Source: JBOHSA01 sp050732995 | GTDB lineage: Bacteria; Gemmatimonadota; Gemmatimonadetes; Gemmatimonadales; GWC2-71-9 | DNA length: 20,756 nucleotides | Assembly: GCA_050732995.1 (NCBI GenBank) | Contig: JBOHSA010000188.1 | Coordinates: forward strand, 1 to 20,756 | Reading direction: 5' to 3' | Position numbers and translations under genes: made by a program | Notes under the pieces: generated by a model | What the model was told of the DNA's origin: nothing | Database searches by the model: none | The model's input: only the letters and a program-made list of their open reading frames with translations | Shown here: positions 1 to 6,405 of the stretch, in pieces | Numbering within the stretch: the first letter of the stretch is position 1 | Layout: every line of letters begins with the position of its first letter

Positions 1-961
1 GGGTCCACTCGCGATACAGCGCCCGCGCCGGCGGGCGCCAGGTGATCCGGGCGTCGAGGCCGCCCAGCGTGGTCTTGAGCGCGGTGTCGGGGTTCGTGCC
101 GTAGATGCCCGTCGCGCCGACCTGGAAATAGGTCGACCCGTTCACCTGCCAGAAATTGTTGACGTGCCCGAGCACCGCAAGGCGGTTGCCGTCGTCGAAC
201 AGCCCCTCATTCGAGCCTTGCGTCACCTGTCCCCAGAGCTCGTGCACCCCCACCGTCCCGGAAGTGGGGGCCGCCCAGTAGAGCGACACGCCCGTGCCCG
301 CCAGCCCTTCCTCCCCCGTGTACGTGGTCAGCGCGAGCGGGTACTCCGTCTCGGGGAGCCCGTGGAGATGCCACCGGTTCAACTCGCCGAGTTGCTGGCG
401 CGTCTTGCCGACGTCGAGGCGGATGCGACCGGGCAGGCCGATCCAATACGCGTAGGCCTCCTCCACGTCCACTGCACCGCCCTCGAGGGCGATGAAGATC
501 TTGGTGTGCGAATAGGGATCGAGCGCCGACTGAAATCCGATCTCGACCTCCCGGGCGTCGAAATTGTTCTGTTGCGGCCCATCGGTCTGGCCGTACGCCC
601 GGAAATCGCCGGTCACGCTGATTTCTGGATTGAGCTGGCTGAGGTTCCGTTCCCGGCCGACGAATTGCACGGGGGTCGTGTCGGCCCGAACGGCCGTATC
701 GGGTCGGCCCGCGACCGCCGCCGCGGCGGCGCGTAACGCCGTGAGCTCGCTGGTGTCGCGCAGCGCCTCGGCGCCGCCGCGTCGCGCCAGCGCCGCCGAG
801 AGACTGTCGAGCCGCGCCTTCAGCACGCGGATCTGCGCGGCGAGCGAGTCCACCTGTCGCTGGGTCGGTTGCTGGGCGGCGAGGCCCCCCCCCCCTTTCC
901 CCCCCACGGGCCACGCGGCCGCGAAGCCCACCACCACTCCAATTCGCGCCAATCGAGTCAT
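1..961 (-). CDS. Porin-like outer-membrane beta-barrel protein, C-terminus cut by window edge
   Basis: The minus-strand frame is open from the ATG at 961 to the window edge, giving 320 codons without a stop. The N-terminus has a hydrophobic stretch (VVVGFAAAWPV), an odd GGKGGGG run, then LAAQQ, a likely signal-peptidase site near residue 30. Residues about 33-56 form a heptad-like segment (QVDSLAAQIRVLKARLDSL) such as precedes the barrel in many porins. From about residue 95 the sequence alternates polar and aromatic residues (SVTGDFRAYG, TKIFIALEG, AYAYWIGLPGRIRLDVGK), as in transmembrane beta strands. The segment LDVGKTRQQLGELNRW followed by a TGEEGL loop resembles the phosphate-selective porin O/P family, so diffusion of anions or other solutes across the outer membrane is my inference. 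The substrate cannot be read. It lies downstream of a small exported protein and a terminator, so it probably has its own promoter. The G-rich run in the signal peptide comes from a G11 tract. Confidence 0.7.
   Translation of the reverse strand, partial: MTRLARIGVVVGFAAAWPVGGKGGGGLAAQQPTQRQVDSLAAQIRVLKARLDSLSAALARRGGAEALRDTSELTALRAAAAAVAGRPDTAVRADTTPVQFVGRERNLSQLNPEISVTGDFRAYGQTDGPQQNNFDAREVEIGFQSALDPYSHTKIFIALEGGAVDVEEAYAYWIGLPGRIRLDVGKTRQQLGELNRWHLHGLPETEYPLALTTYTGEEGLAGTGVSLYWAAPTSGTVGVHELWGQVTQGSNEGLFDDGNRLAVLGHVNNFWQVNGSTYFQVGATGIYGTNPDTALKTTLGGLDARITWRPPARALYREWT
885..895 (-). repeat. G11 homopolymer in the 5' coding end of the porin-like gene
   Basis: There are eleven C on the plus strand (G11 in the coding sense), separated by three A from a second run of seven at 899-905. 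The tract encodes part of GGKGGGG between the hydrophobic core and the LAAQ cleavage region. With eleven G the frame from the ATG at 961 continues correctly into the barrel; one base more or less would break it. Confidence 0.85.
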
Positions 962-1004
962 AGGATCGAACTCTCCCCCCGTCCGGGTTCGGACATGCGC
1001 ACCC

Positions 1005-1023
1005 GTTCCGCCAGGAGCGGAAC
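1005..1023 (-). other. Stem-loop in the leader of the porin-like gene
   Basis: This is a perfect 7-bp stem, GTTCCGC/GCGGAAC, with a 5-base loop. It sits between the upstream terminator and the porin start. A second small stem-loop (GTCCG, 4-base loop, CGGAC) lies at 973-986. Neither is followed by a T run, so they are not terminators for this strand; leader structure is possible but unproven. Confidence 0.4.
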
Positions 1024-1030
1024 GGCCGAT

Positions 1031-1058
1031 AAAAGTCCGGAGCCCAGGTCGGCTCCGG
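1031..1058 (-). terminator. Intrinsic terminator after the small exported protein gene
   Basis: There is a perfect 8-bp stem, CCGGAGCC/GGCTCCGG (1037-1044 and 1051-1058), with a 6-base loop. On the minus strand it is followed by ACTTTTAT. It starts 5 bases after the stop codon at 1063-1065, the expected place for a rho-independent terminator of the upstream minus-strand gene. The T run is short (four). Confidence 0.7.
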
Positions 1059-1062
1059 AGTG

Positions 1063-1416
1063 TCAGGACGGAAGCGAGGGAGGTGGGCGGGGTCGGGAGG
1101 CGGGGTGGTCGGGCGCGACCGCGATCGCGACGCCAGCCGCCCAGGGGCGCGGCTCGGCGACCGGGCCGGCCGGCAGCAGGCCGCGCAGCTGCCGCACGAC
1201 GGCGTGGGCCCCGGCATACTGGCACTGCGGGCACTTCGCCACGTCGTGCAGCACGGGGCAGCGAGCGCTGTGCTGGGCTTCAATCGCTGCGGGCGCTGTG
1301 GTGCGCTCCGCCGCATGGGCCAGCGCCACGGCACCGCCCGCGAGGCTCTGCAGCACCAAGAGCAGGCCCGCGAGGACCGCCTTCGAAGGACGCGTGCGTG
1401 TGATGGTCGATGCCAT
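1063..1416 (-). CDS. Small exported Cys/His-containing protein of unknown function
   Basis: The protein is 117 residues. I chose the ATG at 1416 because GGAAG lies 5 bases upstream; an in-frame ATG at 1428 would add four residues. Residues about 11-35 form a signal peptide: basic start (TRTRPSK), hydrophobic core (AVLAGLLLVLQSLAGGAVAL) and an AHA cleavage site. The mature part contains CPVLHDVAKCPQC, a C-x8-C-x2-C arrangement with nearby histidines, followed by an Ala/Arg segment and a Pro/Arg-rich tail. The Cys/His cluster could bind a metal or form disulfides in the periplasm; it loosely recalls small DUF2946-type secreted proteins, but I do not assign it. A strong terminator follows directly, so it is probably a single-gene transcript. 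It is divergent from the large Asp-box protein gene. Confidence 0.6.
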   Translation of the reverse strand: MASTITRTRPSKAVLAGLLLVLQSLAGGAVALAHAAERTTAPAAIEAQHSARCPVLHDVAKCPQCQYAGAHAVVRQLRGLLPAGPVAEPRPWAAGVAIAVAPDHPASRPRPPPSLPS

Positions 1417-1426
1417 GGCAGCTTCC

Positions 1427-1432
1427 ATTATA
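1427..1432 (-). promoter_or_regulatory. Consensus -10 hexamer (TATAAT) before the small exported protein
   Basis: Minus strand TATAAT lies 10 bases upstream of the ATG at 1416 and overlaps the alternative ATG at 1428. It is a perfect -10 match in otherwise very GC-rich sequence. No good -35 is visible at 16-18 bases. If used, it would give a transcript with almost no leader, which would exclude the upstream start and also remove the GGAAG sequence. Confidence 0.45.
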
Positions 1433-1452
1433 CCACGAAACGTGTTCCGGAG

Positions 1453-1481
1453 TTGCCGGGGGGCTCCAGGAAGTCTAAGCT
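1453..1481 (+). promoter_or_regulatory. Candidate promoter TTGCCG-N17-TAAGCT for the Asp-box protein gene
   Basis: TTGCCG (1453-1458) and TAAGCT (1476-1481) are spaced 17 bases apart. A similar pair (TTGCCG-N17-TAGCTT, also followed by GCC) precedes the diguanylate cyclase gene. The predicted leader is about 40 bases. The -10 match to consensus is weak. Confidence 0.35.
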
Positions 1482-1516
1482 TGCCCCCTGGCCTCGCATC
1501 CCCGGTCCCCTGGAGT

Positions 1517-1522
1517 AAGGAG
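1517..1522 (+). promoter_or_regulatory. Shine-Dalgarno sequence of the Asp-box protein gene
   Basis: AAGGAG sits 8 bases before the ATG at 1531. It is one of the few clear ribosome-binding sites in the window, and it fixes this start. Confidence 0.7.
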
Positions 1523-1530
1523 AGCCGAGC

Positions 1531-4500
1531 ATGTCCCGCCGATCCCCCCCCCCCTGGTGCTTCGCGACGTTCGTGATGGTGCTGCTGACGGCCGGGGCGC
1601 TTGCCGCCCAAACCACGCCGCACCCCGCGGGGCCCGACCGCGCGGACCGACTCAGTGGCCTGCGGGCCCGCTCGATTGGGCCCGCCGGCATGAGCGGCCG
1701 GATCACCGGGATCGAGGCGGTCGCCGTCAACCCCGGCGTCGTGTTCGTCTCCGCGGCGACCGGCGGCGTCTGGAAATCGACCAACGGGGGCCTCACCTGG
1801 CAGTCGCTGTTCGACGACCAGCCGGTGCACTCCGTCGGGGCGCTCGCGGTGTTTCAGCCGAGCCCCGACATCGTCTGGGTGGGCAGCGGGGAGGGGAACC
1901 CGCGCAACAGCGCCTCGGTGGGGAACGGGGTGTACCGCACCGCCGACGGCGGCAAGACGTGGCGCCACCTCGGCCTGGAAAAAACCGAGCGCATCCATCG
2001 CGTGATCCTGCACCCGAGCGACCCCGAGGTCGCGTGGGTGTGCGCGCTGGGCCAGGAGTGGGGCGAGAATCCGGACCGCGGCGTGTTCAAGACGACCGAC
2101 GGCGGGCGCACCTGGACCAAGGCGCTGTACGTGAACGAGAAAACCGGCTGCGGCGACCTGGTCGCCGACCCGGCCAACCCGCAGAAACTGATCGCCGCCA
2201 TGTGGCAGTTCCGCCGCTGGCCGTGGCTGTTCAAGTCCGGTGGCCCGGGCTCGGGGCTGTACGTGACGCACGACGGGGGCGCGACCTGGCGCCGGCTCCA
2301 GGAGGAGGACGGCCTGCCCAAGGGCGAACTGGGTCGCTCGGGGATCGCGATCTCCCGCTCGAACCCGCAGGTCGTGTACGCCCTGGTCGAGGCGGAGAAG
2401 AGCGCGCTGCTCCGCTCGGACGACGGCGGGCGCACGTGGCGCACCGTGAACGAACGCACCAACGTCGCGCCCCGGCCGTTCTACTTCGCCGACATCCGCG
2501 TCGATCCTGTCTGGCCGAACCGCGTCTACAGTCTCGACTACGGCATCCGCGTCTCGGACGACGGCGGCAAGACCTTCGGGCCGCTGTCCGGGACGCAGAG
2601 CCTGCATGGCGACTTCCATGCGATGTGGATCGACCCGACCGACCCGAACCACCTCTTCACGGGCGACGACGGCGGGATCGGCGAGAGCCGCGACCGCGGC
2701 CGCACGTTCCGCTTCGTCGGCAACCTGCCGCTGGCCCAGTTCTATCACGTCGCGGTGGACAACGAGACGCCCTACAACGTGTACGGCGGGCTGCAGGACA
2801 ACGGGTCGTGGCGCGGCCCGAACACCGTGTGGCGGGGCGGCGGCGTGCGCAACTACGACTGGAAGCTCGTCGGCGGCGGCGACGGGTTCGACACCCGCCC
2901 CAACCCGGCCGACGCGACCCAAGGCTACTCGCTGTGGCAGGGCGGGAACCTGATGCGGTGGAACATCGTCACGGGGGAGGAGCGGATCGTGAAGCCCGCG
3001 CCGGCCGAGGGCGTCCGTCTCCGGTTCAATTGGAACGCCGGGCTCGCGACCGACCCGTTCGCCCCCAACACGGTCTACCTCGGCAGCCAGCTCCTGCATC
3101 GCTCCACCGACCGCGGCGAGACCTGGCAGGTCATCAGCGGCGACCTGACGACGAACCGGGCCGAGTGGCAGCGCCAGGACCAGAGCGGCGGCCTCACGCC
3201 GGACGTCACGAACGCCGAGAACTTCACCACCATCATCAGCGTCGCGCCGAGCCCGGCCGAGCGCGGCGTCCTCTGGGTGGGGACCGACGACGGGCGCCTG
3301 AGCGTCTCGCGGGACAGCGGCAAGACGTGGACGTCGGTCGAGGCCAACGTGAAGGGCGTGCCGCCGAACACGTGGATCCCCCACGTCAAGGCGTCGCCCT
3401 TGGCGGGCGGGACCGCCTTCGTGGTGTTCGACAACCACCGGCGCTCCGATTGGACGCCCTACGTCGTCCGCACGGACGACTACGGCCGGACCTGGCAGAG
3501 CCTCGCCACTCCCGACCTGCGCGGGTATTGCCTGTCGATCGAGCAGGATCCCGTGAACAAGGACCTGCTCTTCCTCGGCACCGAGTTCGGGCTGTACGTC
3601 TCGTGGGACGGCGGGCGGCGCTGGACGCCGCTCAAGAAGACGATCCCGACGGCCTCGGTCATGGACCTGGTGGTGCACCCACGTGACCACGACCTCGTGA
3701 TCGGCACGCACGGGCGCGCCGTCTGGGTGCTGGACGACATCCGGCCGCTGCGGGCGCTGTCGGAGCAGGCGCTCGCGGAGCCGCTGCGGCTGTTCGAGGT
3801 GGCGGACGCCCGGCAATACTGGTCAGCGCCGGAGGAAGGCGGGTTCGCGACGGGCTCCGGCGAGTTCCGCGGCCAGGCGCGGGCCTACGGCGCCATCATC
3901 ACGTACTCGCTCAACCTGCCCGGCCTCCCGCGGCAGGACGAGGAGGCGGAGCGGGCGCGGAAGGAGGAGGACCGGCGCAAGGGCGTGAAGCCCGACACAG
4001 CGCGGCCCGACCAGGTCGAAATCCAGATCGCGGATGCCGCGGGGAAGGTGATCCGCACGTTCAAAGGGCCGGCGAAGCTCGGCGTGAACCGCGCGGTGTG
4101 GAACCTGCGTCGCGACGGGTTCCGCCAGCTCCCGCGGCCCGAAGACCAGCCCCCCCCCGACGAGCCGCCGTCCGGTCCCGAGGTGGCTCCGGGCACCTAC
4201 ACCGTGACGGTCCGGTTCGCGGGCCGCGAGGCCAAGCAGACGGCGAAGGTCCTCCCCGATCCGCGCTCCAAGAACACGGCCGACGACTGGGCGCGCCGCT
4301 ACGCGGCGATCCTCCAGGCCGGTGCGGTGTACGAGGCCGCCACCGACGCCGTCTGGCTGCTCCGGAACACGCGGGACGACATCAACACCGTCCAGCAAAA
4401 GGTGCGACAGGACGCCGCGGCCCGCGGCGAGACGGATCCGAAGAAGATCGGCGTGCACCCGTTGGTCCAACCCGGGGACAAGGTCAAGGAAGGGCTTACG

Positions 4501-4797
4501 GCGCTCGAGAAGCGCCTCTGGCAGTCACCCGAGACGAAGGGGATTCCACCCGAGACCGACGTGATGAGCCAGATCTTCTACGCGCAGTACTTCGTCGAGT
4601 CGTCGTGGGATCCGCCCAGCCCGACGCAGCTCGAATTCCTGCGGCAGGCGCGCGCGAAGCTCGACGCGTTGCTCACCGAGCTGAATCGCTACTTCACGAC
4701 CGAGGTCGCGGCATACGGAAAGCAGGTGGCGGACGCGGGGGTCGGCCTGCTGCCGGCGCGCGAGCCGCTGACGATTACACCGCGGGGCGGGCCCTGA
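1531..4797 (+). CDS. Large exported Asp-box beta-propeller protein (VPS10/sortilin-like, BNR repeats)
   Basis: The protein has 1,088 residues. A signal peptide (core FATFVMVLLTAGAL, cleavage near LAAQ, residue 27) predicts export. The body to about residue 750 holds at least eleven Asp-box motifs of the form S/T-x-D-x-G-x-T-W: STNGGLTW (83-90), TADGGKTW (137-144), TTDGGRTW (188-195), then THDGGATW, SDDGGRTW, SDDGGKTF, STDRGETW, SRDSGKTW, TDDYGRTW and others. These mark one or two seven- to ten-bladed propellers, as in VPS10/sortilin domains and BNR glycosyl hydrolases. Such proteins are often labelled glycosyl hydrolase, but I see no catalytic set, so binding or scaffolding is equally likely. 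After a charged linker, a FlgD-like Ig segment follows (GKVIRTFKGPAKLGVNRAVWNLRRDG), then a helical C-terminus. The start is fixed by AAGGAG. Its 3' end overlaps the convergent nfo gene by 23 bp and no terminator is visible. Codons 5-8 contain a C11 tract. Confidence 0.9.
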   Translation: MSRRSPPPWCFATFVMVLLTAGALAAQTTPHPAGPDRADRLSGLRARSIGPAGMSGRITGIEAVAVNPGVVFVSAATGGVWKSTNGGLTWQSLFDDQPVHSVGALAVFQPSPDIVWVGSGEGNPRNSASVGNGVYRTADGGKTWRHLGLEKTERIHRVILHPSDPEVAWVCALGQEWGENPDRGVFKTTDGGRTWTKALYVNEKTGCGDLVADPANPQKLIAAMWQFRRWPWLFKSGGPGSGLYVTHDGGATWRRLQEEDGLPKGELGRSGIAISRSNPQVVYALVEAEKSALLRSDDGGRTWRTVNERTNVAPRPFYFADIRVDPVWPNRVYSLDYGIRVSDDGGKTFGPLSGTQSLHGDFHAMWIDPTDPNHLFTGDDGGIGESRDRGRTFRFVGNLPLAQFYHVAVDNETPYNVYGGLQDNGSWRGPNTVWRGGGVRNYDWKLVGGGDGFDTRPNPADATQGYSLWQGGNLMRWNIVTGEERIVKPAPAEGVRLRFNWNAGLATDPFAPNTVYLGSQLLHRSTDRGETWQVISGDLTTNRAEWQRQDQSGGLTPDVTNAENFTTIISVAPSPAERGVLWVGTDDGRLSVSRDSGKTWTSVEANVKGVPPNTWIPHVKASPLAGGTAFVVFDNHRRSDWTPYVVRTDDYGRTWQSLATPDLRGYCLSIEQDPVNKDLLFLGTEFGLYVSWDGGRRWTPLKKTIPTASVMDLVVHPRDHDLVIGTHGRAVWVLDDIRPLRALSEQALAEPLRLFEVADARQYWSAPEEGGFATGSGEFRGQARAYGAIITYSLNLPGLPRQDEEAERARKEEDRRKGVKPDTARPDQVEIQIADAAGKVIRTFKGPAKLGVNRAVWNLRRDGFRQLPRPEDQPPPDEPPSGPEVAPGTYTVTVRFAGREAKQTAKVLPDPRSKNTADDWARRYAAILQAGAVYEAATDAVWLLRNTRDDINTVQQKVRQDAAARGETDPKKIGVHPLVQPGDKVKEGLTALEKRLWQSPETKGIPPETDVMSQIFYAQYFVESSWDPPSPTQLEFLRQARAKLDALLTELNRYFTTEVAAYGKQVADAGVGLLPAREPLTITPRGGP
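1544..1554 (+). repeat. C11 homopolymer in the signal-peptide coding end of the Asp-box protein gene
   Basis: Eleven consecutive C encode the end of a Ser codon and three Pro codons (SPPP) at residues 5-8, just before the hydrophobic core. A length change of one base would frameshift the whole 1,088-residue protein. Confidence 0.85.
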
Positions 4798-5680
4798 CGG
4801 GGCGGGCGGAAGGGGGCCGCGCGTAGGCGCGGAGCCGCCGCAGCATCCGGCGATCGTGCCGGATCGGATCGTCGGCCTTCGGCGTCTCGATGATCTTGAT
4901 GACGGCATTCCCGCCCAGGCGGGGATCCCGCATGATCCGCCGGAACGCCTCCGGGCCGATCATCCCGTCGCCGATCCATTGGTGGCGATCGAGACGCGAG
5001 CCCCGCGCAGCTTTGGAATCGTTGAGGTGCAGGCACCGGAGCCAGTCGAGCCCGACGATCCGGTCGAACTCCTCCCACACGGCCGCGACATCGCCGGCGA
5101 CGTCGTAGCCCGCCGCGTGCAGGTGCGCCGTGTCGAGGCAGACCCCGACGCGGGCCCGCGCCGAGGCGGGGAGAGCGTCGCGCAGCGCCCGTAGCTCCTC
5201 GAAGGTGGCACCCAGCGCCGTGCCCGCCCCCGCCGTACCTTCGATCAGCACGCCGACGTCGCCCGGCACTCGCGCCAGGCACTCGGCGTACCCGCGCGCG
5301 TTGCGCTCGAGGCCCGCCCCCCGGTCGTCGAGATAGTTGCCGGGGTGGGAGACGATCCACGGAAGGCCGAGGGCCCGGCAGCGCGTCAGCTCCGCGGTGA
5401 AGCTCTGAATGCTCCGGTGGCGCAGCGCTTCGTCCGGCGAGGCGAGGTTGATCAGGTAGCTGTCGTGGGCCACGGCCACGCGGATGTCGGTCCGGGCGAG
5501 GGCGGCGCGGAACGCCGCGACGGTCGCCCGCCCGAGCGCGGGCTCGCGCCACTGGCTCGGCGTCTTCGTGAAGAGCTGGATCGCCGTGGCGCCGATCGCC
5601 GCGCCGCGCGCCGGGGCCCGGTCCACGCCGCCCCGCGTCGACACGTGTGCCCCCAGCAGCAGCTCCGCCCGGCGCGTCAC
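4775..5680 (-). CDS. nfo: Endonuclease IV (AP endonuclease)
   Basis: The protein cleaves DNA 5' to abasic sites in cytoplasmic base-excision repair. It is 301 residues from the GTG at 5680, close to the usual 280-300. The TIM-barrel trinuclear zinc set is all visible: H in AHDSYLINL, H in SHPGNY, E in LIEGTAG, D and H in CLDTAHLHAAGYD, H in LHLNDSK, D and H in LDRHQWIGDG, and E in IIETPK. The LGAHVSTRGG start motif is also typical. One family-typical residue differs, EGTAG where ENTAG or ENMAG is usual. The GTG overlaps the pcm stop as GTGA, implying translational coupling. A TTG at 5686 with GAAGG 9 bases upstream is an alternative start. The gene is paired with pcm, giving a small damage-repair operon (DNA and protein). 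Its last 23 bases overlap the end of the convergent Asp-box gene. Confidence 0.95.
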   Translation of the reverse strand: MTRRAELLLGAHVSTRGGVDRAPARGAAIGATAIQLFTKTPSQWREPALGRATVAAFRAALARTDIRVAVAHDSYLINLASPDEALRHRSIQSFTAELTRCRALGLPWIVSHPGNYLDDRGAGLERNARGYAECLARVPGDVGVLIEGTAGAGTALGATFEELRALRDALPASARARVGVCLDTAHLHAAGYDVAGDVAAVWEEFDRIVGLDWLRCLHLNDSKAARGSRLDRHQWIGDGMIGPEAFRRIMRDPRLGGNAVIKIIETPKADDPIRHDRRMLRRLRAYARPPSARPVRARPAV

Positions 5681-6351
5681 TCCCAATCGCGCGTGCCTTC
5701 GGCGAAGGCAAAGCGCGAGATCAGGGGCACGAAGCGCACGCCGCCGGCCCGCCGCTCCTCGAACCCGGTCGCCGTGCGTCGGAGAATGATGAGGTCCTGC
5801 GAGGCGAGATCGCCGATCGGGATCACCAGCCGCCCGCCCGGCGCGAGCTGCTCCGCGAGCGGCGGGGGCACGTGCGGGGCCGCGGCCGTCACCAGGATTC
5901 CCTGAAACGGCGCCTCCTCCGGCCAGCCCCGCGCCCCATCGCCCAGGCGCGTGCGAATGTTGCTGAGCCCCAGCCGGCGGAATCGCTCCTCGGCTTCGAC
6001 CAGCAGATCGGGCAGCCGCTCGACCGTGAACACCATGCGCGCGAGCCGGGACAGGATCGCCGTCTGGTAGCCCGAACCCGTGCCGATTTCGAGCACCCGG
6101 TCGCGGCGCCCCGGGGCGAGCGACGCCGTCATCAGCGCCACGATGTACGGCTGCGAGATCGTCTGACCGTTACCGATCGGCAGCGGGGCGTCGCGGTACG
6201 CGTCGCTCGCGAGGTGGGGCGGCAGGAACCACTCGCGCGGCGTGGCCGCCATCGTGGCGAGCACGCGGCGCGCCCGAATGCCGCGGTTCGCGAGTTGGGT
6301 CGCGACCATGCGGCACCGCTCTCGTCGCGTTTCGGGGGCGAGCCGGCTCAC
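5677..6351 (-). CDS. pcm: Protein-L-isoaspartate O-methyltransferase
   Basis: The enzyme uses S-adenosylmethionine to methylate isoaspartyl residues in aged proteins so that they return to aspartate. It is 224 residues from the GTG at 6351, near the family's usual 210-220. Visible motifs are PLPIGNGQTISQPYIVALMT (substrate and SAM region), the Rossmann glycine loop VLEIGTGSGYQTAIL, the acidic residue after strand two in FTVERL, GDGARGWPEEAPFQGILVTAAA and the C-terminal VRFVPLIS. The GTG start gives ETRRERCRMVATQLANRGI, matching family N-termini; an ATG at 6309 would shorten it by 14 residues. It precedes nfo with a 4-base GTGA overlap. A possible -10, TATCGT, lies at 6385-6390 on the minus strand. 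It is divergent from the diguanylate cyclase gene. Confidence 0.94.
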   Translation of the reverse strand: MSRLAPETRRERCRMVATQLANRGIRARRVLATMAATPREWFLPPHLASDAYRDAPLPIGNGQTISQPYIVALMTASLAPGRRDRVLEIGTGSGYQTAILSRLARMVFTVERLPDLLVEAEERFRRLGLSNIRTRLGDGARGWPEEAPFQGILVTAAAPHVPPPLAEQLAPGGRLVIPIGDLASQDLIILRRTATGFEERRAGGVRFVPLISRFAFAEGTRDWE

Positions 6352-6365
6352 TCGTCGCACCGTGC

Positions 6366-6394
6366 TTGCCGAGGCATTGGGGGAACGATAGCTT
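6366..6394 (+). promoter_or_regulatory. Candidate promoter TTGCCG-N17-TAGCTT for the diguanylate cyclase gene
   Basis: TTGCCG (6366-6371) and TAGCTT (6389-6394) are spaced 17 bases apart in the 54-bp divergent gap. The predicted transcription start falls within a few bases of the only plausible start codon (TTG 6406), so the mRNA may be leaderless. It resembles the pair upstream of the Asp-box gene. Confidence 0.4.
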
Positions 6395-6405
6395 GCCACC
6401 CCAAC

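Noticed and set aside
885..961. Apparent frameshift between the porin start codon and its barrel
   Set aside because: Exact counting of the G11 and G7 runs shows that ATG 961 reads through into LAAQQPTQRQ in frame, so the gene is intact at this tract length.
207..1334. Long open frame on the minus strand (375 codons) across the porin region
   Set aside because: Arg/Gly-rich composition with no domain; the neighbouring frame from ATG 961 encodes a signal peptide and strand-like barrel sequence.
1063..3816. 917-codon minus-strand open frame antisense to the Asp-box gene
   Set aside because: Only its last 117 codons are a real gene; the rest mirrors Asp-box codons in a high-GC shadow frame (repeated GDGVH/RRDP-like patterns).
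5647..6405. Upstream extension of the diguanylate cyclase frame
   Set aside because: It runs antisense through pcm, has no domain and is Arg-rich; the receiver-like domain begins only after TTG 6406.
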